The notes beneath the pieces were generated by a model that saw only the letters and a program-made list of their open reading frames with translations, was not told the origin of the DNA and ran no database searches. Positions 1 to 8,733 of a stretch of 64,000 bases of DNA are shown piece after piece. Position 1 is the first letter of the stretch. Every line of letters starts with the position of its first letter. The position numbers and the translations under genes are program-made. Where the stretch lies: positions 1-64,000 of the forward strand of contig NZ_VJNO01000033.1 of the NCBI RefSeq assembly GCF_007096885.1. Reading direction: 5' to 3'. This DNA is from Streptomyces sp. 130. GTDB taxonomy: Bacteria > Actinomycetota > Actinomycetes > Streptomycetales > Streptomycetaceae.

Positions 1-324
1 CCTTCGGTCTTGCGTTTCCGACTCTATCAGACTCTTTCGTGTCCGATTCCCGGTCGAAGCGGGTCAAGCAGTTTCCGCTTTCCAGTTCTTCGCTTTCGCG
101 TTTCCCTTTCGGCGTGTCCACTACTTTAGCGGATTCTCCCGGTTACTCATAATCGAGTCAGCGGGACCGAATTCCGGCATGCCGAAACTCGCACCCTCTG
201 AGGGTGAGTCGTAGGTAGTGGTTGGCCGCTTCAGGTCTGCGCGGCTCACGATCCGACGGACCGAACCAACAGCTGTACCCGTGTCAAGCGACTCGCACAA
301 CATTAGGTGCCCCGTCCGAGCGAG
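1..324. other. Non-coding, less GC-rich stretch at left edge
   Basis: No convincing gene is visible here. The stretch is clearly less GC-rich than the rest of the window and is pyrimidine-rich, with many TTTC and CTTTC words between about 20 and 115. It holds a 15-bp palindrome, CACCCTC-T-GAGGGTG, at 192-206. The predicted reading frames have no codon bias typical of the neighbours. It lies downstream of mpg, so it may be the flank of an RNA operon or another transcription unit outside the window; that is a guess. Confidence 0.4.
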
Positions 325-966
325 TCAAGTTGACCGGCGGCGCGGCGCATGGGCCCGGTACGGGCTCACCGTAGGGTCGCCGTCGATCCAGAACCGCCAG
401 GGGTGCACCGCCCCGTCTCCGCCCACACCGGTCCGTGGGCCGTTCCGTACCTGGTCACGAGGGGGCGGGGTGCCGTGGAGCACGGAGAGCTCGGCGCCCT
501 CGTGGGCGATGGCGTCGGTGCCGTCCAGCGCGCGGCCGATGTCCAGGGCGGTCGCGAGGCGGGCCGGCCCTTTGGCCAGTTCTCGGTCACTTCGGGCCGA
601 AACTCGACGTTTGCGCGTCAGCTCGGCGCCCTCGAAAATCTCGCCGGCCCGGAGCAGCACCCCACTCGCCCTTCCCTCGGGGCCGCACACCAGATTCATG
701 CAGTGCCACATGCCGTACGTGAAGTAGACGTACGCGTGGCCCGGCGGGCCGTACATCGCCTCGTTCCGCCGTGTCCGGCCCCGGAAGGCGTGGGAACCCG
801 GGTCGATCTCGCCCGCGTACGCCTCCACCTCCGTGAGGCGCAGGGCGATCGGGCCCTCCGGGGTGCTGCGGACCAGGGTGCGGCCCAGGAGGTCGGGCGC
901 CACCTCCAGTACGGGGCGGTCGAAGAAGTCCCGCGTCAGCGGCGTACGGTCCGGGCCATCGATCAT
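325..966 (-). CDS. mpg: DNA-3-methyladenine glycosylase (AAG/Mpg family)
   Basis: Base-excision repair enzyme that removes alkylated purines such as 3-methyladenine from DNA. The 213-residue protein covers the whole AAG fold. The catalytic region aligns with human AAG: TEVEAY contains the general-base Glu48 and Tyr50, His59 follows nine residues later, and the downstream RNEAMYGPPGHAYVYFTYGM segment matches the intercalation and base-pocket region. The ATG at 966 has no Shine-Dalgarno; a TAACCT -10-like hexamer at 980-975 (minus strand) ends eight bases upstream, so the mRNA may be leaderless. It is divergent from spo0M. In mycobacteria mpg sits beside tyrS and an ABC ATPase; here those genes are 5 to 23 kb away. 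Confidence 0.93.
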   Translation of the reverse strand: MIDGPDRTPLTRDFFDRPVLEVAPDLLGRTLVRSTPEGPIALRLTEVEAYAGEIDPGSHAFRGRTRRNEAMYGPPGHAYVYFTYGMWHCMNLVCGPEGRASGVLLRAGEIFEGAELTRKRRVSARSDRELAKGPARLATALDIGRALDGTDAIAHEGAELSVLHGTPPPRDQVRNGPRTGVGGDGAVHPWRFWIDGDPTVSPYRAHAPRRRST

Positions 967-1038
967 GGGGTTCGAGGTTACTGGGAACCGACCACGGTCG
1001 TCGCGCGTATGTAGGGATCAGGACCTAGGAGGAAAAGT

Positions 1039-1821
1039 ATGGGCTTCAAGCGGCTTCTCGCGAGCATGGGTGCGGGCGGCGCCTCGGTGGAGACGGAATT
1101 GGCCGAGGCCAACGTCGTCCCGGGCGGGGTCGTCCAGGGCGAGGTGCGGATCCAGGGCGGTTCCGTCGACCAGCAGATCGAGGGGCTCTCCGTGGGGCTG
1201 CAGGCCCGGGTCGAGGTCGAGGGCCAGGACCAGGAGACCAAGCAGGACATCGAGTTCACCAAGCTGCGCGTCGGCGGCGCCTTCCAGGTGCAGGCGGGGG
1301 CGGTGCATGTGGTGCCGTTCGGCCTGGAGATCCCCTGGGAGACGCCCATCACCATGTTCGCCGGCCAGCACCTGCACGGCATGAACATCGGGGTGACCAC
1401 CGAGCTGGAGATCGCACGGGCCCTGGACTCCGGCGACCTCGACCCGATCAACGTGCACCCGCTGCCGGCCCAGGAGGCCATCCTCGACGCCTTCGGCCGG
1501 CTGGGCTTCAGCTTCCGCAGCGCCGACATGGAGCGAGGCCACATCCGCGGCACGCGGCAGCGGCTGCCGTTCTACCAGGAGATCGAGTTCCACCCGCCGC
1601 AGCAGTACCGGGGGCTGAATCAGGTGGAGCTGTCGTTCGTCGCGGACGACCGCGAGATGGACGTCATCCTGGAGATGGACAAGAAGGCGGGTCTCTTCAG
1701 CGAGGGCAGCGACTCGTACCGCGCCTTCAAGGTCGGTCTGCACGACTTCCACGAGACCGACTGGGCGGCTTATCTGAACCAGTGGCTGGCGGAGGTCGGC
1801 GGTCAGCGCAACTGGCTCTAG
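1039..1821 (+). CDS. spo0M: Sporulation-control protein Spo0M
   Basis: Cytosolic arrestin-fold protein of the Spo0M family, which in Bacillus and Streptomyces affects sporulation through poorly understood partner interactions. The 260-residue protein is the expected length and starts with the typical MGFKRLLASMG, followed by the beta-sandwich (about 20-130, including PWETPI) and a second domain. The start is well supported: AGGAGG at 1027-1032 is six bases before the ATG. It shares a 72-bp intergenic region with divergent mpg, and the PEBP gene follows 43 bp downstream, so the two may be co-transcribed up to the terminator at 2428-2470. Confidence 0.9.
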   Translation: MGFKRLLASMGAGGASVETELAEANVVPGGVVQGEVRIQGGSVDQQIEGLSVGLQARVEVEGQDQETKQDIEFTKLRVGGAFQVQAGAVHVVPFGLEIPWETPITMFAGQHLHGMNIGVTTELEIARALDSGDLDPINVHPLPAQEAILDAFGRLGFSFRSADMERGHIRGTRQRLPFYQEIEFHPPQQYRGLNQVELSFVADDREMDVILEMDKKAGLFSEGSDSYRAFKVGLHDFHETDWAAYLNQWLAEVGGQRNWL

Positions 1822-1864
1822 GGTCGGAAGTGTCATCCGACGGAGCCGACAGAGAGGTGCTGAC

Positions 1865-2404
1865 GTGACCGAGCCGAAGAGGGCGCCGCTGCCGCACGAC
1901 TTCCATCCGGAGGTTCCCTCGTTCACCGTGGTGAGCGAGGACATCGCCCCGGGGGCCGTGCTCGCCGACGCCCAGGTGTACGCGGCGGGGAACACCTCGC
2001 CGCAGCTGCGGTGGGAGGGCTTCCCGGCGGAGACGAAGAGCTTCGCCGTGACCTGCTTCGACCCCGATGCCCCGACCGGCAGCGGGTTCTGGCACTGGGT
2101 GCTCTTCGACATCCCGGCGTCGGTCACGGAGCTGCCGGCCGGCGCGGGCGGCGGGAAGTTCGAGGGGCTGCCCGCCGGTGCCGTGCACGCGCGCAACGAC
2201 TACGGCACCAAGGACTTCGGCGGCGCCGCTCCGCCGGCCGGGGAGAACCACCGCTATGTGTTCACCGTGTACGCGGTGGACACCGACAAGCTCGGCCCGG
2301 ACAGCGACACGCCGCCCGCGGCCGTCGGGTTCAACCTGCGGTTCCACACCCTGGCCCGGGCCCAGCTGATCGCCGAGTACGCGGAGCCCGCCGAGAACGC
2401 CTGA
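1865..2404 (+). CDS. YbhB/YbcL-family Raf kinase inhibitor-like (PEBP) protein
   Basis: Small cytosolic phosphatidylethanolamine-binding-protein fold. The bacterial relatives bind anionic ligands and have no firmly assigned reaction. The 179-residue protein carries the family ligand-pocket signature: a D-P-D-A-P motif (FDPDAPTGSGFWHWVLFDIP, about residues 66-85), then NDYGTKDFGGAAPPAGENHRY, which matches the second conserved segment. The GTG start at 1865 follows GAGAGGTGC. It is the last gene before a strong intrinsic terminator and is probably in an operon with spo0M. Confidence 0.88.
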   Translation: MTEPKRAPLPHDFHPEVPSFTVVSEDIAPGAVLADAQVYAAGNTSPQLRWEGFPAETKSFAVTCFDPDAPTGSGFWHWVLFDIPASVTELPAGAGGGKFEGLPAGAVHARNDYGTKDFGGAAPPAGENHRYVFTVYAVDTDKLGPDSDTPPAAVGFNLRFHTLARAQLIAEYAEPAENA

Positions 2405-2427
2405 GCACCAGATCGTCCGCATCCGTT

Positions 2428-2470
2428 TGCCTTGCCCTGGTCTTGGAGAGACCAGGGCAAGGCATTTTTT
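2428..2470 (+). terminator. Strong intrinsic terminator after the PEBP gene
   Basis: A perfect 16-bp stem (2428-2443 with 2449-2464), five-base loop and an uninterrupted run of six T at 2465-2470. This is a textbook Rho-independent terminator, which is unusual in Streptomyces, where most hairpins lack a T-tract. Confidence 0.93.
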
Positions 2471-2553
2471 AATGCGTTGTCCATCACGGCGTGCCGGGGC
2501 CAGAGTTGATCCGGGCCTGCCAGGGGGCGGCCGGCACACGGGAGGTGGGCGGG

Positions 2554-3060
2554 ATGCGGGACACACTGGTACTGAACGCTAGCTTCGAGCCGCTGTCGAC
2601 GGTGACGTTGAACCGTGCGGTGGTGCTGATCCTTCAGGACAAGGCCGTTGTCGAGCAGTCCCACCCCGGCCTCCGGATGCGCGGCGCCGATGTGGACATC
2701 CCGGTGCCCCGGGTGATCCGGCTCTGCAGGTACGTACGGGTCCCGTTCCGAAGACAGGCCCCGTGGTCCAGGAGGGGCGTCCTGGTCCGGGACCAGCACC
2801 GGTGCGCGTACTGCGGGAAGCGGGCGAGCACCGTCGACCATGTGGTGCCGAGGGCACAGGGCGGGCAGGACACCTGGCTCAACACGGTGGCCTCGTGCGC
2901 CGAGGACAACCACCGCAAGGCGGACCGCACGCCGGAGCAGGCGGACATGCCGCTGCTGCGCAAGCCCTTCGTGCCGTCCCCCGCAGAGGCGATGCTGCTG
3001 GCGATGGGGGCCGGTGAGCGGTCGGCGCTGCCGGAGTGGCTGTCGCACAGCGCGGCGTAG
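2554..3060 (+). CDS. HNH endonuclease family protein
   Basis: Predicted metal-dependent DNA endonuclease of the HNH type common in actinobacteria; its natural target is unknown. From the ATG at 2554 it has 168 residues. The start is chosen because GGAGGTG at 2541-2547 sits seven bases upstream and MRDTLVLNASFEPL is the typical beginning of this family. The nuclease core is HRCAYCGKRASTVDHVVPRA, giving the paired cysteines and the DH of the first active-site strand, then N in WLNTVASC and a distal C and HRK. It is monocistronic, bracketed by terminators at 2428-2470 and 3082-3120. Confidence 0.88.
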   Translation: MRDTLVLNASFEPLSTVTLNRAVVLILQDKAVVEQSHPGLRMRGADVDIPVPRVIRLCRYVRVPFRRQAPWSRRGVLVRDQHRCAYCGKRASTVDHVVPRAQGGQDTWLNTVASCAEDNHRKADRTPEQADMPLLRKPFVPSPAEAMLLAMGAGERSALPEWLSHSAA

Positions 3061-3081
3061 GCGCCGTACGCCCGACGGTGT

Positions 3082-3120
3082 GAGCGGGGCCCGTCTTCCG
3101 GGGGGAGACGGGCCCCGCTC
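3082..3120. terminator. Bidirectional hairpin between HNH and TauE/SafE genes
   Basis: A perfect 15-bp GC-rich stem (3082-3096 with 3106-3120) and a nine-base loop fill the gap between two convergent genes, so it can terminate both. There is no T-tract. Confidence 0.85.
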
Positions 3121-3122
3121 GT

Positions 3123-3890
3123 TCAGCGCAGCAGCAGCTGGACGATGGCGACCGTGCCGACGGCGACGATGAGGGCGCGCAGCAGGGCGGGGCTGAGGCG
3201 GCGGCCGACCTTGGCGCCGATCTGGCCGCCGATGGCGGAGCCGACCGCGATCAGGACGACGGCTGTCCAGTCGAAGTCGGCGACGAAGAGGAAGAACAGG
3301 GCGGCGATGGTGTTGACGACGGCCGCGAGGACGTTCTTGACGGCGTTGAGACGCTGCATGGTGTCGTCCAGCAGCATGCCCATGAGGGAGAGGTAGATGA
3401 TCCCCTGGGCGGCCGTGAAGTAGCCGCCGTAGACGCTGGCGAGGGTCAGGCCGATGTAGAGCAGCGGGCCGCCGTCGCGGTGGGCGGGTGCCCCGGTGCG
3501 GGCACGCCGGTCCTGGACGGCCTTGCTGATGCGCGGTTGCAGGATGACCAGGACGAGGGCCAGGGCGACCAGGACCGGGACGATGGTCTCGAAGGCCGTG
3601 GAGGGCAGGGTCAGGAGCAGGGTGGCGCCGGCAAGGCCGCCGATGAGCGTGCCCACGCTGAGTCTGAGGACGCGGGAGCGCTGGCCGTCGAGTTCCTTGC
3701 GGTAGCCGATCGCGCCGCTGATGGAGCCGGGGATCAGGCCGAGGGCGTTGGAGACGGTGGCGGTGACCGGGGGCAGGCCGGTGGCGAGCAGGACGGGGAA
3801 GGTGATGAGCGTGCCGGAGCCGACGATCGTGTTGATCGTGCCGGCGCTGATCCCCGCGGCGAAGACGGCGAGCATCTCCCAGATGGACAT
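3123..3890 (-). CDS. TauE/SafE-family membrane exporter
   Basis: Inner-membrane permease of the TSUP (TauE/SafE) family, whose members move sulfite, sulfoacetate or other organic sulfonates; the substrate here cannot be told from sequence. The 255-residue product, counted from the ATG at 3890, has about eight hydrophobic segments and the family repeats: GTINTIVGSGTLITFP in the N-terminal half and YGGYFTAAQGIIYLSLMG in the C-terminal half. A further 16 codons are open upstream, but the start at 3890 is preceded by GGGGG and fits family length. No sulfur-metabolism genes are adjacent. Confidence 0.87.
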   Translation of the reverse strand: MSIWEMLAVFAAGISAGTINTIVGSGTLITFPVLLATGLPPVTATVSNALGLIPGSISGAIGYRKELDGQRSRVLRLSVGTLIGGLAGATLLLTLPSTAFETIVPVLVALALVLVILQPRISKAVQDRRARTGAPAHRDGGPLLYIGLTLASVYGGYFTAAQGIIYLSLMGMLLDDTMQRLNAVKNVLAAVVNTIAALFFLFVADFDWTAVVLIAVGSAIGGQIGAKVGRRLSPALLRALIVAVGTVAIVQLLLR

Positions 3891-3952
3891 GGCGTTACCC
3901 CCGTGCGTGATCGGTGCTTGCTGCACCGCATCATGCACGGGGGGTGTACACG

Positions 3953-4882
3953 TCAGTCGACCGGGGGTTCCTCGCGTCGTTCCTGGCCGGTGTTGAAGCC
4001 GGGGGCGCCGCCGCCGAGATTGCCGAAGGCGCCGCTGAGGCCCTTGAGGGCGTCGCCGATCTCGCTGGGCACGATCCAGAGCTTGTTCGCGTCGCCCTCG
4101 GCGATCTTCGGCAGCATCTGGAGGTACTGGTACGAGAGCAGCTTCTGGTCCGGGTCGCCGGCGTGGATGGACTCGAAGACCGTGCGGATGGCCTGGGCCT
4201 CGCCCTCCGCGCGCAGGGCGGCGGCCTTGGCCTCACCCTCGGCGCGCAGGATCGCGGACTGCTTCTCGCCCTCGGCGGTGAGGATCGCGGACTGACGGGT
4301 GCCCTCGGCCTGGAGGATGGCGGCCCGCTTGTCGCGGTCGGCGCGCATCTGCTTCTCCATCGAGTCCTGGATGGAGGTGGGCGGCTCGATCGCCTTGAGT
4401 TCGACGCGGTTGACGCGGATGCCCCACTTGCCGGTGGCCTCGTCGAGGACGCCGCGCAGGGCCGCGTTGATCTCCTCGCGGGAGGTGAGGGTCCGCTCCA
4501 GGTCCATGCCGCCGATGATGTTGCGGAGCGTGGTGACGGTGAGCTGCTCGATGGCCTGGATGTAGCTGGCGACCTCGTACGTCGCGGCCCGGGCGTCGGT
4601 CACCTGGTAGTAGATGACGGTGTCGATGTTGACGACCAGGTTGTCCTGGGTGATGACGGGCTGCGGCGGGAAGGGCACGACCTGCTCGCGCAGGTCGATC
4701 CGGTTGCGGATCGAGTCGATGAACGGGACGACGATGTTCAGGCCGGCGTTGAGGGTGCGGGTGTACCGGCCGAAGCGTTCCACGATGGCGGCGCTGGCCT
4801 GCGGGATGACCTGGATCGTCTTGATCAGGGCGATGAAGACGAGCACCACCAGAATGATCAGGACGATGATGATCGGTTGCAT
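3953..4882 (-). CDS. SPFH/band-7 (QmcA/stomatin-like) membrane protein
   Basis: Membrane-anchored scaffold of the SPFH superfamily, related to E. coli QmcA and to stomatins, which organise membrane microdomains or control membrane proteases. The 309-residue protein has one N-terminal transmembrane segment (2-22), an SPFH domain (about 25-190, VVPFIDSIRNRIDLREQ) and a coiled-coil with four near-tandem AEG repeats (about 205-250). The start has GAGGAAACG before ATG 4882. An NfeD-family gene lies 74 bp upstream on the same strand; SPFH-NfeD pairs are a long-recognised functional unit in which NfeD partners the SPFH oligomer. Confidence 0.92.
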   Translation of the reverse strand: MQPIIIVLIILVVLVFIALIKTIQVIPQASAAIVERFGRYTRTLNAGLNIVVPFIDSIRNRIDLREQVVPFPPQPVITQDNLVVNIDTVIYYQVTDARAATYEVASYIQAIEQLTVTTLRNIIGGMDLERTLTSREEINAALRGVLDEATGKWGIRVNRVELKAIEPPTSIQDSMEKQMRADRDKRAAILQAEGTRQSAILTAEGEKQSAILRAEGEAKAAALRAEGEAQAIRTVFESIHAGDPDQKLLSYQYLQMLPKIAEGDANKLWIVPSEIGDALKGLSGAFGNLGGGAPGFNTGQERREEPPVD

Positions 4883-4956
4883 CGTTTCCTCGTGCCCTTC
4901 GGTTGATGATCGTCATCGAGTCTGACAGAACGCGCTTGGGTGCGCGGGCAGTTCGG

Positions 4957-5388
4957 TCACATGACGACGGCCGTCGCCCCGTCGATGTCCACGACGTCGA
5001 CCTGCTGGCCGGGCTCGTAACTGAATCCGGGGTCGAAGGCGCGCGCCGACCAGACCTCACCGGCCAGCTTGATGCGGCCACCGTCGCCGGTCACCCGTTC
5101 CAGGACGACGGCCTGACGGCCCTTCAGGGCGTCGATGCCGGTGGCGTGCGCGGGGGCCCGGTCCGCGCGCTGCCGCCCCGCGATCACGCGCACCACGGCC
5201 GTCAGCGCCACCGAGACGATGACGAAGACCAGGACCTGGGCGACGATTCCGCCGCCGAGGGCCGCGACGGCCGCGGCGGCGACGGCCCCCACGGCGAACA
5301 TGCCGAACTCGGGCATCGCGGTGAGGACGAGCGGAATGCCCAGTCCCACCGCGCCGATCAGCCACCACACCCACGCGTCGATGTCCAC
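4957..5388 (-). CDS. NfeD-family membrane protein
   Basis: Short NfeD-type protein: three to four transmembrane helices (about residues 5-80) followed by a C-terminal OB-fold (about 90-143, LKGRQAVVLERV to VVDIDGATAVVM). Such proteins work with the SPFH partner encoded just downstream. The start is taken as GTG 5388, giving 143 residues beginning (V)DIDAWVWWLIG; upstream codons are open but include PCPQGG, unlike a signal segment. No clear Shine-Dalgarno is seen, so the start is the weak point. It lacks the N-terminal ClpP-like protease domain of long NfeD proteins. Confidence 0.85.
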   Translation of the reverse strand: MDIDAWVWWLIGAVGLGIPLVLTAMPEFGMFAVGAVAAAAVAALGGGIVAQVLVFVIVSVALTAVVRVIAGRQRADRAPAHATGIDALKGRQAVVLERVTGDGGRIKLAGEVWSARAFDPGFSYEPGQQVDVVDIDGATAVVM

Positions 5389-5445
5389 GTGGCCATCGTA
5401 GGACCGTATGCCCCCTTGCGGACAGGGCGCGACGGTCAACCCCGC

Positions 5446-6243
<798 letters not shown>

Positions 6244-6385
6244 GAGCGCGTTGTCTCCCCATGCAGTGTCGAGATCGTCGCGTGCCGGTGGGCACGGCTC
6301 CCAGGGAAAACCTACGCCACCGCGCGAGTACCGGCGGCGCTGGGCCCGCCGTCACGGACCCGGACGTGACCGGTGGGACACCCCC

Positions 6386-6391
6386 TAGGCT
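6386..6391 (+). promoter_or_regulatory. -10 hexamer TAGGCT, leaderless gene start
   Basis: TAGGCT at 6386-6391 lies six bases before the ATG at 6398, the distance expected when transcription begins at the start codon. No Shine-Dalgarno is present upstream of that ATG. A recognisable -35 is not clear. Confidence 0.5.
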
Positions 6392-6397
6392 GTCCGC

Positions 6398-7177
6398 ATG
6401 CTTTCGGAACCACGTTCAGGGCTGCTGGCCGCTTGGGGGAACGCGTTGCTGGCGGGGCTCGTGTCGCCGGACGACGCGGCGCTCGCCATCGTCGGGGAGG
6501 ACGCGGTGCACCGCGTCGAGGGGCTGCCGGGTGAGGCGGGGCCGGTCGGGCTGACGTTCGCCCTGGGGCGGCTGCGGGCGCTGGGGGTGAGCGGCTTCCG
6601 GGTCGCGCTGCCGGTGCCGGGGCACCCGCTGGGGCTGAGCGGTCCGGCCGATTTCAACGCCCGGGCGCTTGAGGCGGAGGAGGCGGTCGTCACCTTCGGG
6701 GCGCCGTACGGGCTGGTGCCCGAGGTGCGCGAGGCGGGCCCGGCCGGCGATGTGCACGTGGACGTGGTGTGGCGCTGCCTGGCCGTACGGGAGGCTCCGC
6801 CGGCCGACGTGCCCTCGCTGGGCGAGGCGGAACGGGAGCTGGCGGAGGCGCTGCGGGACGCGACGGCGCTGCTGACCCGGCTCGACGTGGCCGGTTCGGG
6901 GCCGGTGGCCGAGGCGGCGGTGGACGCGTACCGGGCGCGGGCGGAACGGGGCCGCGAGGTGCTGGCCCCGGGCTACCCGCCGAGGGCGGTGCGGGTCCTC
7001 GAGCTGGCCCAGCGGGTCGGGCTGCTGATCTCGGTGGCGTACGAGAACGGGCACGGCGGCGCGGTGAGCGCGTCGGAGATGGCGGTGCGGGGCGAGGCGC
7101 TGCGGCCGGTGGAGCGGGTGGCGCGGCGGGCGCAGGTGGCGGCGTACAACGCGTATGTGGAGGAGCGGGCCCGGTAG
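6398..7177 (+). CDS. Conserved hypothetical protein
   Basis: 259 residues, no family that I recognise with confidence. It is Ala/Leu/Arg/Glu-rich, with no signal peptide or membrane segment, and looks like a soluble alpha/beta N-terminal part (about 1-130, containing VEGLPGEAGPVGLTFALGRL) and a helical C-terminal part (about 145-259). Codon use is typical of the neighbours, so it is a real gene. The stop codon abuts the GC-rich repeat block immediately downstream. It is divergent from the ABC ATPase gene. Function cannot be assigned. Confidence 0.75.
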   Translation: MLSEPRSGLLAAWGNALLAGLVSPDDAALAIVGEDAVHRVEGLPGEAGPVGLTFALGRLRALGVSGFRVALPVPGHPLGLSGPADFNARALEAEEAVVTFGAPYGLVPEVREAGPAGDVHVDVVWRCLAVREAPPADVPSLGEAERELAEALRDATALLTRLDVAGSGPVAEAAVDAYRARAERGREVLAPGYPPRAVRVLELAQRVGLLISVAYENGHGGAVSASEMAVRGEALRPVERVARRAQVAAYNAYVEERAR

Positions 7178-7274
7178 GGGCGCGGGCGCCCCGCGATTAC
7201 GCGAAGCCGGGGCCTCCGCACGGAAGGGGCGCGGGCGCCCCGCGAGCACGCGAAGCCGGGGCCTCCGCACGGCA
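7177..7274 (+). repeat. Two tandem 49-bp direct repeats
   Basis: Units 7177-7225 and 7226-7274 differ at only about three positions. Each begins with a GGGGCG/CGCCCC hairpin (four-base loop) and ends with CGAAGCCGGGGCCTCCGCAC. The first unit starts on the last base of the preceding gene's stop codon. Confidence 0.85.
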
Positions 7275-7990
7275 GGGGGGCGAGCACCCCGGCGCAAGCA
7301 CCGAGCCCGGACCCCAGCGCCGCAGCGGCGCGAGCGCGGGCCTGAGCGCGAAGCGCCGCGAGCACCCCGGACCTCCGCACGGCAAGGGCACGAGCGCCCC
7401 AGAGCACCCGAGCCCGGACCCCAGCGCGGCGGGGGCGCGAGCGCGGGCCTGAACGCGCATCGCCACGAGCACCCCGGACCTCCGCACAGCAAGGGCACGA
7501 GCGCCCCAGAGCACCCGAGCCCGGACCCCTACGCCGCAAAGGGGCACGCACACCGCGATGACGCGAAGCCGGGCCTCCGCACGGCAAGGGCACGAGCGCC
7601 CCGGCGCACCCGAGCCCAGACCCCAGCGCCGCAGCCGCGCGAGCGCGGGCCTGAGCGCCGCAACGGCGCCAGCACCCCGGACCCGCAACCCCGGACCTCC
7701 GCACCGCACCGGCGCGAGCACCCCGCAGCAGCCGAGCCCAAACCCCAGCACCGCACCGGCGCGAGCACCCCGCAACACCCGAGCCCGAACCCCAGCGCCG
7801 CACCGGCGCCAGCACCCCGGACCCGCGACCCCGGACCTCCGCACCGCACCGGCGCGAGCACCCCGCAGCGCCCGAGGCCGAACCCCAGCGCCGCAGCGGC
7901 GCGGGCGCCCCGCAGCAGCCGGGCTCGGGCCTCAGCGGGGCAGCGGCGCTGGCGCGGGTTCCCGCACGGTTGCGGCGGGGGCACGTTGGC
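7275..7990. repeat. Degenerate GC-rich repeat block without a gene
   Basis: About 700 bp of diverged repeats built from recurring words: CCTCCGCAC at 7213, 7262, 7372, 7479, 7574, 7696 and 7836 (spacing 49-140 bp), and CGAGCACCCCG, GAGCCCGGACCCCAGCGCCG and CACCGGCGCGAGC in between. Several frames are open through it on both strands, which is what GC-rich repeats give. The Pro/Arg/Ala-rich translations have no start signal and no domain. It separates two convergent genes. Confidence 0.8.
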
Positions 7991-8088
7991 GCGGGGCTGG
8001 GCGGTGCAGCGGCGTGAGGGCGGGGCTGAGTGCGTCGCGGAGGGGAGCGATCCCAGGGCGGGGGGGGCGGGGTTTTCGGTCGCTCGGG

Positions 8089-8733
8089 TCAGTCCGCCGC
8101 CCCGTGGCGGACCGCCCAGAGCGCCGCCTGGGTGCGGTCGGCCAGGTCGAGCTTCATGAGGATGTTGGAGACGTGGGTCTTGACCGTCTTCTCGGACAGG
8201 ACCAGGGTCCGCGCGATCTCGCGGTTGGACCGGCCGTCGGCGATCAGGCCGAGCACCTCCCGTTCGCGTTCGGTGAGGGTGCTCCCCCGGCCGGTGCCCG
8301 CGCCCGGCTCGTCCTGGGCCAGCAGCGCCCCGGCCACCTCGGGCTGGAGCAGGACGTGCCCGGCGTGCACGGAGCGGATGGCGCCGGCCAGGGCGTCCGG
8401 GTCGACGTCCTTGTACACGTAACCGGAGGCGCCCGCGCGCAGGGCGGGGACGACCGTGCGCTGCTCGGTGAAGCTGGTGACGATCAGCACCTTGGCCGGG
8501 TTCTCCAGCTCGCGGAGGCGGCGCAGCGCCTCGATGCCGTCGGTGCCGGGCATCTTGATGTCCATCAGTACGACGTCGGGCCGCAGCTCCTCCGTCCTGG
8601 CCACGCCCTCGGCGCCGTCGGCCGCCTCGCCGACGACCTCGATGTCGTCCTGGATCTCCAGGAACGTGCGCAGGCCGCGGCGGACGACCTGGTGGTCGTC
8701 GACGAGCAGCACCCTGATGATCCTGTCAGCCAC
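8089..8733 (-). CDS. NarL/FixJ-family response regulator
   Basis: DNA-binding response regulator, 214 residues. The receiver domain (about 5-120) has the acidic pair D12/D13, phospho-acceptor D58 in VVLMDIKMPG and the conserved Lys in YVYKDV; a LuxR-type HTH occupies about 150-212 (LTEREREVLGLIADGRSNRE, then SEKTVKTHVSNIL). The GTG at 8733 overlaps the stop of the upstream kinase gene by eight bases (GTGGCTGA), indicating translational coupling. The longer open frame upstream is out of frame with the kinase and is not part of the protein. Targets are unknown. Confidence 0.93.
   Translation of the reverse strand: MADRIIRVLLVDDHQVVRRGLRTFLEIQDDIEVVGEAADGAEGVARTEELRPDVVLMDIKMPGTDGIEALRRLRELENPAKVLIVTSFTEQRTVVPALRAGASGYVYKDVDPDALAGAIRSVHAGHVLLQPEVAGALLAQDEPGAGTGRGSTLTEREREVLGLIADGRSNREIARTLVLSEKTVKTHVSNILMKLDLADRTQAALWAVRHGAAD

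Noticed and set aside
1..324. tRNA or rRNA gene
   Set aside because: No cloverleaf, TPsiC-loop motif or recognisable rRNA segment was found, only unusual composition.
121..727. Short open frames at the left edge on both strands
   Set aside because: They lack ribosome-binding sites and codon bias, and the plus-strand ones are antisense to mpg.
7177..7990. CRISPR array
   Set aside because: Spacing between repeated words varies from 49 to 140 bp, the copies are diverged, and no cas genes are present.
7155..8159. 334-residue open frame across the repeat block
   Set aside because: It is Pro/Arg/Ala-rich, several other frames are also open across the block, and there is no ribosome-binding site or domain. 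The open frame is a by-product of GC-rich repeats.
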